Assembly (NCBI GenBank): GCA_964555065.1 | Contig: CAZKRB010000082.1 | Coordinates: 1-10,895, forward strand | Direction of reading: 5' to 3' | DNA length: 10,895 nt | Origin: Syntrophus sp964555065 | GTDB lineage: Bacteria; Desulfobacterota; Syntrophia; Syntrophales; Syntrophaceae | Shown: in pieces, positions 1 through 6,073 of the stretch | How the letters are laid out: the number at the start of each line of letters is the position of its first letter | Numbering within the stretch: the stretch's first letter is position 1 | Position numbers and translations under genes: made by a program | Notes under the pieces: model-generated | The model's database searches: none | Seen by the model: only the letters and a program-made list of their open reading frames with translations | What the model was told of the DNA's origin: nothing

Positions 1-265
1 GGGCCCCCTGATTCAGAAGAACGGCGAAGCGCTCCGGATCGAAATCCACATTGGTGAGGGTCGAAAAGAGCGCTTCGATGGTGAAGCGGTCGACTGCGTC
101 GTCACGGACCCCGACTTTTTCCCCTTCCAGGGCGACCAGGGCGAGCCCTTTGATCTCATGAATCAGAAGATCCTGCAGGGCCGCCACTTCCGGCGTCTTT
201 CCGCATACGCCGCCCTTGGTGCATCCGGTTCCACCGGCTGTCTGCTCGCATTGAAAACAAAACAT
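1..265 (-). CDS. hcp: Hybrid-cluster protein (hydroxylamine reductase family), N-terminal part
   Basis: N-terminal 88 residues of a hybrid-cluster protein; the rest lies beyond the left edge of the window. The family carries one cubane [4Fe-4S] (or [2Fe-2S]) cluster and a hybrid Fe-S-O cluster. It acts in the cytoplasm as an NO reductase / hydroxylamine reductase and protects anaerobes from nitrosative stress. The protein starts MFCFQCEQTA and has Cys3, Cys6, Cys15 and Cys21 (CX2CX8CX5C), the spacing of class I/II Hcp from strict anaerobes, followed by the conserved GVCGKTPEVAALQDLL block. The ATG at 265-263 follows a good ribosome binding site (GGAGG, complement of 270-274). A perfect HcpR/FNR-type palindrome about 250 bp upstream (513-530) and the adjacent HcpR-like regulator suggest NO-responsive control. 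The hybrid-cluster ligands are not in view. Identification is close to certain; only completeness cannot be judged. Confidence 0.95.
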   Translation of the reverse strand, partial: MFCFQCEQTAGGTGCTKGGVCGKTPEVAALQDLLIHEIKGLALVALEGEKVGVRDDAVDRFTIEALFSTLTNVDFDPERFAVLLNQGA

Positions 266-512
266 GTTCTGCCTCCTTATTTTGATGGAATGAATTGGGA
301 CTGCTTTTGTTGAGAGAGTTTTTTCGAAGCTCCTCTCGATTTATGGGAGCATTACCTCATAATCCCCGCCTTATCTCCTTGAAACGTTTGCATAACTCAG
401 AATTTTATTTGAACTCATCAAAAAGTGAAACCGCAAATAGCTGATGATGTTGAATATTCTGAATCACAAACTTTACTCGGTTACAGTAAATAGCATTTGT
501 GCAAACATTTCT
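266..512 (-). other. Leader and promoter region of hcp, no gene
   Basis: This AT-rich stretch lies between hcp and the upstream ferredoxin-nitroreductase. On the minus strand an extended -10-like element (TGcTATTTA, 495-487) lies so that a start near 480 would be 41.5 bp from the centre of the palindrome at 513-530, the class II spacing of Crp/Fnr activators. The transcript would then carry a leader of about 215 nt. I see no small ORF with a ribosome binding site in the leader. A second imperfect palindrome (TTTGA-N5-TCAAA, 408-422) has a spacer one base short of the Crp/Fnr form. The promoter placement is inference from spacing. Confidence 0.4.
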
Positions 513-530
513 CCTTGACTTAGGTCAAGG
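513..530. promoter_or_regulatory. FNR/HcpR-type operator upstream of hcp
   Basis: CCTTGACTTAGGTCAAGG is a perfect inverted repeat (7-bp arms, 4-bp spacer) containing TTGA-N6-TCAA, the half-site geometry of the Crp/Fnr family. It lies upstream of hcp and close to a gene for a Crp/Fnr regulator of HcpR type. It begins 16 bp past the nitroreductase stop codon, so it is placed to serve hcp rather than the nitroreductase. A near-copy with flanks lies at 1976-2008. The sequence is seen directly; binding by HcpR is inference from family knowledge. Confidence 0.7.
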
Positions 531-545
531 GCAGGAAGTTTTTCT

Positions 546-1667
546 TCAAGGCCGCCAAGTGACGGCCGCTGGCTTTCTTACCGGGATTCGGGCATAGCGG
601 ACCCGGGGGTGGCCGATCATCATGGCCCCGAAGACCTGGTGACCCGCAGGCAGGTTAAGCGCTTCTCCGAGGGGCGCATAGGAACCGGCGGCCCGGTGGA
701 AAAAGCCCCCCCAGCAGGCGCCCAGGCTATGGGAAAAGGCGGCCAGCTCCAGGTAGGTCAGGGCGATGGTGCAGGAATTCTGGGAGGCGGAAAGGGTTCC
801 GTCGGCGTGAGCAACGAAGAGATGGGGCGCTCCGCGGCAGATTCGATCTTCTCCGTTTTCCCAGGCGGCCACCAGACGCTTCATGTTCAGGTCCTGCGCC
901 AGCTTGTAATCCTCCCGGATGACCCGCCGCATCCAGTCGATCACCAGGCCGGCCAGGCGTTTGACCTCGGCGGCATCCTCGATGACCAGCCAATGAACCG
1001 GCTGCGCATTTCTTGCGGTCGGGGCATAGCGGGCCGTATCGAGAAGGTCGGCCAAGGTCTCACGGTCCACCGGCTGCTTTTTGTAAAGGCGGATCGACCT
1101 GCGGGCGGTCAGCAGCTCCTTGACCTCCTCTGGCGGGGGCAGGGGTTTGGCATTGACCGGGGCGCACTCCTCCGGCTTCATGGTCCGCAGGGAGAGGGGG
1201 CCGGCAATGAGGAATCCGTCAGGCCCGATTTTGGCGACCCCCGGTTTCCAGCTTTTCAGGGAGAGGGCGCCGTGAGGGCACACGGCGACGCAGTGTCCGC
1301 AGAAGATGCACTGGAGTTCCGCCTGATCGATGGGGAAGGGGAGCTGCGTTTTCCTGTTGACCGTGATGAGTTTGAAGGGGCACACGGCCGCACAGAGGTA
1401 ATCGCGACCGCATTTTTCGGCGTCTATCTCCAGCAGGTTATTCCGGGTGAGCTCGTCGTCGCCGAGTTTCTGCGTGGTCAGGGTAATGGCCTGGCTCGGG
1501 CAGGAGGAAACACAGCGCGCGCAGCCGACGCAGAGCGCTTCCGCGCCCTCGATCCTGACGGGGATTTTCTCCTGCCCCCTGAAGGTGATGAGTTTCATCG
1601 GGCAGACCGTCGTACAGATGCCGCTGCCCTTGCATCTCTGCGGATCGACCTTCCATTCGTTCTCCAT
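546..1667 (-). CDS. Ferredoxin-nitroreductase fusion with two tandem dicluster ferredoxin modules
   Basis: A 373-residue flavo-iron-sulfur protein, probably cytoplasmic. Residues 1-62 and 80-138 are two successive ferredoxin modules. Module 1 has Cys12, Cys18, Cys22 and Cys46, Cys49, Cys52, Cys56; module 2 has Cys86, Cys92, Cys96 and Cys120, Cys123, Cys126, Cys130. In both modules the second Cys of the first CX2CX2CX3CP motif is missing (Ser15, Asp89), so one cluster in each has only three Cys ligands. Residues 183-373 are a nitroreductase-like FMN domain with the N-terminal RRSIRLY motif (189-195) and the NxQP element (220-223). The family uses FMN to reduce nitro groups, quinones or other electron acceptors; the clusters would feed electrons in from cellular ferredoxin. 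The substrate is unknown. The ATG has an AGGAGGG ribosome binding site. The gene lies upstream of hcp in the same direction and is divergent from the HcpR-like gene, which suggests a role in the nitrosative or redox stress response. Confidence 0.88.
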   Translation of the reverse strand: MENEWKVDPQRCKGSGICTTVCPMKLITFRGQEKIPVRIEGAEALCVGCARCVSSCPSQAITLTTQKLGDDELTRNNLLEIDAEKCGRDYLCAAVCPFKLITVNRKTQLPFPIDQAELQCIFCGHCVAVCPHGALSLKSWKPGVAKIGPDGFLIAGPLSLRTMKPEECAPVNAKPLPPPEEVKELLTARRSIRLYKKQPVDRETLADLLDTARYAPTARNAQPVHWLVIEDAAEVKRLAGLVIDWMRRVIREDYKLAQDLNMKRLVAAWENGEDRICRGAPHLFVAHADGTLSASQNSCTIALTYLELAAFSHSLGACWGGFFHRAAGSYAPLGEALNLPAGHQVFGAMMIGHPRVRYARIPVRKPAAVTWRP

Positions 1668-2033
1668 GCTGATTCCCTCCTGTTTCTGCCGTTGCCGAAG
1701 GGCTTCGCCTTGCAGCGGTCCGCTCCTTCCGGAATGAAGACAACGATGATCTCAAGCCGTTCCTCGGTCTTGCTTATGAAAAGAATTCATCATGAATAGA
1801 ATTCATCGGGAACGGACCCCTTCCGCTATTTTTTTCCCCTTTGAGAAATCGCCGCTCTGCGGCTTTTTCGACGAGCGGCCGCCGGGTCGTGAACCCTTTC
1901 ACGCGATCTTTGCCCGGGGAAAATTTTTATCTTCCATCGAGAAAACGTTTTCGAAAGAATATCCCTGTATTTTATTTTCTCCTTGACTTAAATCAAGAGC
2001 AAGGAAAATTTAAAAAAGGGGCTGAAACTTTCA
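1668..2033. promoter_or_regulatory. Divergent control region between nitroreductase and HcpR-like regulator
   Basis: 366 bp with no convincing gene. It holds, from left to right: an inverted repeat ATTCAT-C-ATGAAT (1785-1797) beside a direct repeat of GAATTCATC; a GC hairpin GCCGC-TCT-GCGGC followed by T5 (1851-1868); a palindrome CGTGAA-CCCT-TTCACG (1888-1903) with the GTGA-N6-TCAC geometry of Crp-type sites; the perfect palindrome GAAAACGTTTTC (1941-1952); and the HcpR-type site (1982-1997). On the minus strand, TATTCT (1961-1956) is a possible -10 box about 41 bp from the centre of the HcpR-type site, suited to activation of the nitroreductase. On the plus strand, TTGACT in the same site could be a -35 box for the regulator, which would then be autorepressed. 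Confidence 0.55.
1982..1997. promoter_or_regulatory. Second FNR/HcpR-type operator
   Basis: CTTGACTTAAATCAAG contains TTGA-N6-TCAA with 5-bp outer arms that match exactly. The flanks also match the site before hcp: TTTCTCCTTGACTTA is shared exactly, followed by TCAAG, GCA and GGAA with few changes. It ends 36 bp before the regulator's ATG and could govern the regulator, the divergent nitroreductase, or both. Confidence 0.65.
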
Positions 2034-2723
2034 ATGGATAAAGTCATGAAAATCCTCCGGTCGATTCCTCTTTTCCGAGGGCTTCCCGAATCGCAGCTTG
2101 CCGGGATCCGGGCCATCGCGCAGGATCGGTTTCACGATAAGGGAAAAGGAATCTTCGGCGAAGGCGACACGGGAGCTGGCTTCTATGTCGTGGTCTCCGG
2201 GCAGGTCAAGATCTTCAAGCTCTCCCCGGAAGGCAAGGAGCAGATTCTCCATATCTACGGTCCGGGCAATTCCTTCGGCGAGGTGGCCGTGTTTACCGGA
2301 GCGCGGTTCCCCGCCAACGCGGAAACGCTCCTGAAAAGCCACCTTCTGTTCTTTCCCCGGGCGGACTTTGTGGCGCTCATTTCCGGAAATCCCTCCCTCT
2401 GCCTGAATCTGCTGGCCGATCTTTCCCTGCGCCTGCGGCAGTTTACGGTCCAGATCGAAAACCTGACCCTCAAGGAGGTCCCCGGGCGCCTGGCCTCCTA
2501 CCTGCTCTACCTCAGCGAAGACGAGGAGCAGGGGGATCTGCTGACGCTCGGCATTTCCAAAGGGCAGCTGGCCAGTCTGCTGGGGACGATTCCGGAAACC
2601 CTCTCCCGGATCCTGTCGAAGATGAGCGGGGCAGGCCTGATCGAGGTCAAGGGAAAGGAGATTGCGATCCGGGACCGCGAAGGCCTGGAAATCCTGGCGG
2701 AAACGGGGAAGCTGGGCGGCTGA
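2034..2723 (+). CDS. hcpR: Crp/Fnr-family transcriptional regulator, HcpR-like
   Basis: A 229-residue Crp/Fnr regulator. Residues about 12-105 form the cyclic-nucleotide-binding-like beta barrel (GEGDTGAGFYVVVSGQVKIF, then FGEVAVF at 81-87). A long dimerisation helix runs about 112-145. The C-terminal winged helix-turn-helix has a recognition helix around 186-197 (IPETLSRILSKM). The only Cys is Cys123, so an FNR-type [4Fe-4S] sensor is ruled out; heme or another ligand is more likely, as reported for HcpR of other anaerobes. HcpR regulators control hcp and related nitrosative-stress genes. Here the gene stands beside hcp, and two TTGA-N6-TCAA palindromes occur in the neighbourhood. The ATG is preceded by AAGGGG at 12 nt; a second ATG lies four codons on. 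The Crp/Fnr family call is very safe. The HcpR subfamily is inferred from context and the Ser/Thr-containing recognition helix. Confidence 0.85.
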   Translation: MDKVMKILRSIPLFRGLPESQLAGIRAIAQDRFHDKGKGIFGEGDTGAGFYVVVSGQVKIFKLSPEGKEQILHIYGPGNSFGEVAVFTGARFPANAETLLKSHLLFFPRADFVALISGNPSLCLNLLADLSLRLRQFTVQIENLTLKEVPGRLASYLLYLSEDEEQGDLLTLGISKGQLASLLGTIPETLSRILSKMSGAGLIEVKGKEIAIRDREGLEILAETGKLGG

Positions 2724-2868
2724 TCCGGTTTCGGGATCGGGAGGGGGATTCTTCGCAATCCCGGTCGAGGAGCCCAGGGTCAGGGGAGAGGCGCAGCCGG
2801 CATGCACTGGGTGCGCGTCGGGGAGCCGGCAGGCAGCCGGGAAGGGTGAACGGACCGGGGAACGCCGC

Positions 2869-3897
2869 TCAGCTCAGCCCTCGGGAAAGATGGTCGGTCC
2901 ATGTTTCCAGCAGGTCGGCCGTGACGGTCACTTCCCGGTAGATGTGGCGGATCAGGTCGGCATTGAGCCTCCGGAAGTCCCGCTCCAGGGGGACGACCAA
3001 GAGGCCGCCCATTTCCACACCGCCCGGGCTGATCAGGACCCGTTCCGGCTCTTCCCGGTCATAAAGGTCGGGACGGCTTTTCCGGCGGGGGAAAAGAAGG
3101 ACCCGCCATTTCCCCTCGGCAAAGGCGGCGTGGAGGTTCAGCATGGGTTCCGCAGTCCCCTCGGCCGCGGGAAAGGCTTTCATGACCGCCAGGATGGCTT
3201 CCAACGCCTCCCTCAAGGCGGGGGCGTCCGTCCCCTCGAGGCGCAGCGCCACCCGCCCGAGATTCTCAATCCGGGAAACCGAGACGGAAAGACATTTCCC
3301 GACAGTCAGTACAGGGCGTCCGTCATCCTGCTGGACTTCGACGGGCAGGCTTCCCAAGGGGCACGCCTGAAAATGGAGATGGTCCGGTGCGGAGGCGCCG
3401 CACTGGGGACCATTGTAGAAAACGGCCAGGGAGGGAGCCAGGTCCCGGGCCAGGGCAAGAAAAACCTCCAGTTCCCCCTCCAGGGATTGGGGGCGATGGT
3501 CCAGGGAACTGATGGTGAAATGTCGGGGAAAGATGGGAAAGGGATTGCAGAGAACCAGGAAATTCCGCCGGTACAGAATTCCCGACTGAGCTTCGGGCAG
3601 GTTGGCCGGGCAGAGAAAGCACGGCCGCTCCGCAATGGAGGCGGCATCCACGCGGGCGCCGCTGCTGAAGATCCGCTGGGGATTGAACTGAAGGGCGACG
3701 AAAAAATCGTCACAGTCAACGGTGCGGCTCCGCGAGGAGGCGGCCGCCTCCCAGCCGCTTCTCAGCTCGGGCCAGGATGCCTTCTGTCGGCTTAACAGCT
3801 CTCCGCAAAGCTCAGGCAAGGGAGTGCCGCATTTCCCTTTCCCTTCCGGATCAAACTCGGTAAAGATTTTCATTTCTGAAAGGTTTTCTCGCTTCAT
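2869..3897 (-). CDS. DUF4922 / HIT-GalT-like nucleotidyl-transfer protein
   Basis: A 342-residue protein resembling the DUF4922 family, which belongs to the same fold group as galactose-1-phosphate uridylyltransferase, Ap4A phosphorylase and GDP-L-galactose phosphorylase. Visible motifs: QFNPQR (70-75), RPCFLC (91-96), NPFPIFPRHFTISS (118-131) and YNGPQCGASAPDHLHFQA (161-178), which ends in HxHxQ (His173, His175, Gln177). By analogy with GalT, Cys93, Cys96, His126 and His173 could bind Zn and His175 could be the nucleotidylated nucleophile; this is inference. The gene follows the glycosyltransferase on the same strand after about 140 bp, so it may process the nucleotide-sugar used or released by it. 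The start at 3897 has GGAGG 12 nt upstream, inside a small hairpin. An internal ATG (codon 9) has no ribosome binding site. The substrate is unknown. Confidence 0.75.
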   Translation of the reverse strand: MKRENLSEMKIFTEFDPEGKGKCGTPLPELCGELLSRQKASWPELRSGWEAAASSRSRTVDCDDFFVALQFNPQRIFSSGARVDAASIAERPCFLCPANLPEAQSGILYRRNFLVLCNPFPIFPRHFTISSLDHRPQSLEGELEVFLALARDLAPSLAVFYNGPQCGASAPDHLHFQACPLGSLPVEVQQDDGRPVLTVGKCLSVSVSRIENLGRVALRLEGTDAPALREALEAILAVMKAFPAAEGTAEPMLNLHAAFAEGKWRVLLFPRRKSRPDLYDREEPERVLISPGGVEMGGLLVVPLERDFRRLNADLIRHIYREVTVTADLLETWTDHLSRGLS

Positions 3898-4038
3898 GGC
3901 CGGAGGTTGCCTCCTTGTCTTCCCCTTGCTCGAACGCCGGGCGCCTCGTGGGGATTAAAATAGTTCCTCAAAACTTTCTGGGAGAGGAACCCTCTGCACG
4001 TGGCCGGCCGGGAGTGTCGGGAGGGGGATCCCCCGGGG

Positions 4039-5520
4039 TCATCGTCCGCCCCGGTTGATCTGCTGCCGGGCCATGATTTCCAGCGTCCGGATCCGGTCCT
4101 TGAAGGCGTCGTTGCGGTTGGCCTTTTCGATGGGCAGAGCCGCATCGGTGTTGTCCGTCCAGCGGCGGCACAGGTAGAGGCTCTCGTAAATCCGGCCGAT
4201 CCGGTAATGGCGGGAGAGGCGCAGGGCCAGGGCGTAGTCCTCTCCATAGCCCACATTGAGAAAGCCGGTTTTTCGGACCAGTTCCGTGGAAAAGGCGCGC
4301 GGCGCGCCCAGGCCGTTGATCCGCAGGGCGTTGTTGCGGCCGTTCTCCGGAGTCCACTCCCGGTGGTCGATCAATCCCGGAGGAATTTCCTCCAGCCGCT
4401 CATTGACCAGGGTGTAAGACCCGATGACCATGGCGTAAGGCCCGGCCCGGAGGAGATCGACCAGCCGCTGCAGGGCGTCCGGGCGGTTGTAGAGGTCGTC
4501 CGAATCGAGCTGGACCGCGTAGCGCCCGCAGGCAGGGTCCCGAAGGGCTTCGTTCCAGCAGCCGCCGATGTCCAGATCCTCCCGCCGGGGAATCCGATGG
4601 CGCAGGGCGGGGCTGCCCTTTGCCCGCTCGGCCAGCAGTTCGCCTGTGCCGTCGGTAGAAAAGTTGTCCACGACGATCACGTTGAAGGGAAAATCCGTCT
4701 GCTGGGAGAGGGCGCTGTCCACCGCCTCCAGGATGGTCCGCTGCCGGTTGCGCACGGGGATGATGACGCTGGCCTCCACAGGGAAGGCCTGCACGCTCCG
4801 GGGTACGGGGTCGAATTCCGGGGGCAGCCAGGCCCCGAGGCGCTTCAGGTGGGCCGTGGCCACGCTTTCCATTTCCTTCTGGAGGGTCTGCTGATCGGTT
4901 TTAACGTAGTCGAAGAGCTTCTCCCCACTGCGGCGGGAATCGCTCTCCAGGCGGGTGCAGAGGAATTCCTGGAGATGAAAGAGGGGAGAGGCCAGGGAAA
5001 GCTTCAGGCGCAGGTCGTACAGGGCCGCCGATTCCAGGGGGGGGATCGCTCCCCTGGCAGCCAGGGCCCGGGAAACGGCCGGCATGGAAAGGAGCAGCAG
5101 CGGGCCGAAGTCGAAGGTGTCACGAATGCAGCCCAGGGAATAATCGATCAGGGGGTGTTCGGAAAGCCTCCCGTCGGCCGTGCGGTCCCGAAAATCGGCG
5201 TAAACGAGGCCGGCGCCGGAAATTTCCGCCGCCTCCAGGAGACGCTCCAGGGTTCCAGGGGGGATCTCCAGTCCCCGGGACTCGGGGATCATCAGGAGCC
5301 AGGGGGTTTCGATTCGGCCCAGGAGATCATTCAGGGCCGCCCCGGAAGCGAAGACAGCCGGCGGGGCAGAGCGGCATTGGTGGGGAAGCGGATTCCCGCA
5401 GGAGTCGGCAGCGGAAATCCAGACGGCTTCCACGAGGGGAGAGCTGAGCAGCGAGTCTAGGACGGATTCCAACCGCTCCTGGGCCTCAGGCCGTTGAAGC
5501 ACGACGGACAGAACAGCCAT
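4039..5520 (-). CDS. Family 2 glycosyltransferase with an extra N-terminal GT-A-like domain
   Basis: A glycosyltransferase of about 493 residues from the ATG at 5520. Residues about 248-480 are a canonical GT2 domain: ASVIIPVRNR (250-259), VIVVDNFSTDGT (281-292), the metal-binding DSDD (339-342), and a later GYGEDYALALRLSRHYRIG block with the acidic catalytic-region residues. Residues 1-150 look like a second, degenerate GT-A half (MAVLSVVLQRPE, then GAGLVYADFRD) without a DxD. A middle stretch reads LIDYSLGCIRDTFDFG. There is no membrane segment, so it is probably cytoplasmic. The reading frame is open further up to a GTG at 5592, but that lacks a ribosome binding site, whereas the ATG at 5520 follows GGGAGGA; I prefer the ATG. 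The gene lies upstream of the DUF4922 gene, probably in one transcript. Acceptor and donor sugars cannot be read from the sequence. Confidence 0.85.
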   Translation of the reverse strand: MAVLSVVLQRPEAQERLESVLDSLLSSPLVEAVWISAADSCGNPLPHQCRSAPPAVFASGAALNDLLGRIETPWLLMIPESRGLEIPPGTLERLLEAAEISGAGLVYADFRDRTADGRLSEHPLIDYSLGCIRDTFDFGPLLLLSMPAVSRALAARGAIPPLESAALYDLRLKLSLASPLFHLQEFLCTRLESDSRRSGEKLFDYVKTDQQTLQKEMESVATAHLKRLGAWLPPEFDPVPRSVQAFPVEASVIIPVRNRQRTILEAVDSALSQQTDFPFNVIVVDNFSTDGTGELLAERAKGSPALRHRIPRREDLDIGGCWNEALRDPACGRYAVQLDSDDLYNRPDALQRLVDLLRAGPYAMVIGSYTLVNERLEEIPPGLIDHREWTPENGRNNALRINGLGAPRAFSTELVRKTGFLNVGYGEDYALALRLSRHYRIGRIYESLYLCRRWTDNTDAALPIEKANRNDAFKDRIRTLEIMARQQINRGGR

Positions 5521-6066
5521 AAGGGAAAGTTCCTCCCGGGGGCAGAAGTCGTTCCGCTCCACATCAAGAGGCGACCGTTGCGCCGTCGGCACAATCGGCT
5601 CTTCGGCCTGCGCGGGGGCGTACCTGCGCCGCTTCCGCAGTCGGCCCTGGAATCATCCCTGATCTGGAATCGGAGTCAAAGGGTCCGAGGGAGAGAAACA
5701 CCCCCGTTGCCGATGCTTATATCCCATCCGTCTCTCTTCGGCAAGGCCCTAATTCCCCTGAGCACAGGAACCCTTTCGATTCCCTTGCCTGCCACACCGC
5801 CATTCCGGTCCATTTCAGCCGCAGGCACGCTTCCTCGACCCGTTTTGCCCCTTTCGAGCCTTTCCTGTCCCTGATCGCGGCGCCCTTGCCCGCCTCCATT
5901 CACCCTCCGGCTATGCGATGGCGATCCTCTCCCCATCACCCCTTCGGTCGCCAATGCCCTCTCCCGATCCGGGCCACCTCCTCGGAGACGCGATGCCCGA
6001 CCCGGTCCAGCCCGTCAATCCATTTCAAAGGCAGCAAGAGAAAAAGAGTGCCTGGCGGAAAAATTT
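5521..6066. other. Gene-free C-rich stretch upstream of the glycosyltransferase
   Basis: About 550 bp without an intact gene that I can recognise. The plus strand is rich in pyrimidines (the minus strand in purines). The short open frames here have no ribosome binding sites and unusual composition (many Gly/Arg on minus, Pro/Ser on plus). One minus-strand frame (5936-6073) reads like the C-terminal piece of a small membrane protein but has no acceptable start. The promoter of the glycosyltransferase operon should lie here, but I cannot point to it. Confidence 0.35.
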
Positions 6067-6073
6067 TTGACAA
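5936..6073 (-). pseudogene. Possible remnant of a coding region
   Basis: A 45-codon open frame whose translation looks protein-like: a hydrophobic stretch (TLFLLLPL) followed by an amphipathic, charged segment (KWIDGLDRVGHRVSEEVARI). The only possible starts are TTG or CTG codons. None has a ribosome binding site; the first follows a run of nine C. Upstream the frame enters AT-rich DNA. I do not recognise a family. It may be a decayed gene end or chance. Confidence 0.2.

Noticed and set aside
408..422. TTTGA-N5-TCAAA as another HcpR/FNR site
   Set aside because: The spacer between TTGA and TCAA is five bases, not six, and no -10 box lies at a suitable distance.
609..1799. Long plus-strand open frame of 396 codons
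   Set aside because: It is antisense to the ferredoxin-nitroreductase, whose Cys motifs are unmistakable; its own translation has no recognisable motif.
2662..3795. Long plus-strand frame overlapping the regulator end and the DUF4922 gene
   Set aside because: Shadow of the minus-strand DUF4922 gene; composition is Gly/Arg/Gln-rich noise without a ribosome binding site.
4000..5460. 486-codon plus-strand frame
   Set aside because: Antisense to the glycosyltransferase; high GC keeps it open, with no motif of its own.
5521..5592. Upstream GTG start for the glycosyltransferase
   Set aside because: No ribosome binding site before the GTG, while the ATG at 5520 has GGGAGGA and begins the first beta strand.
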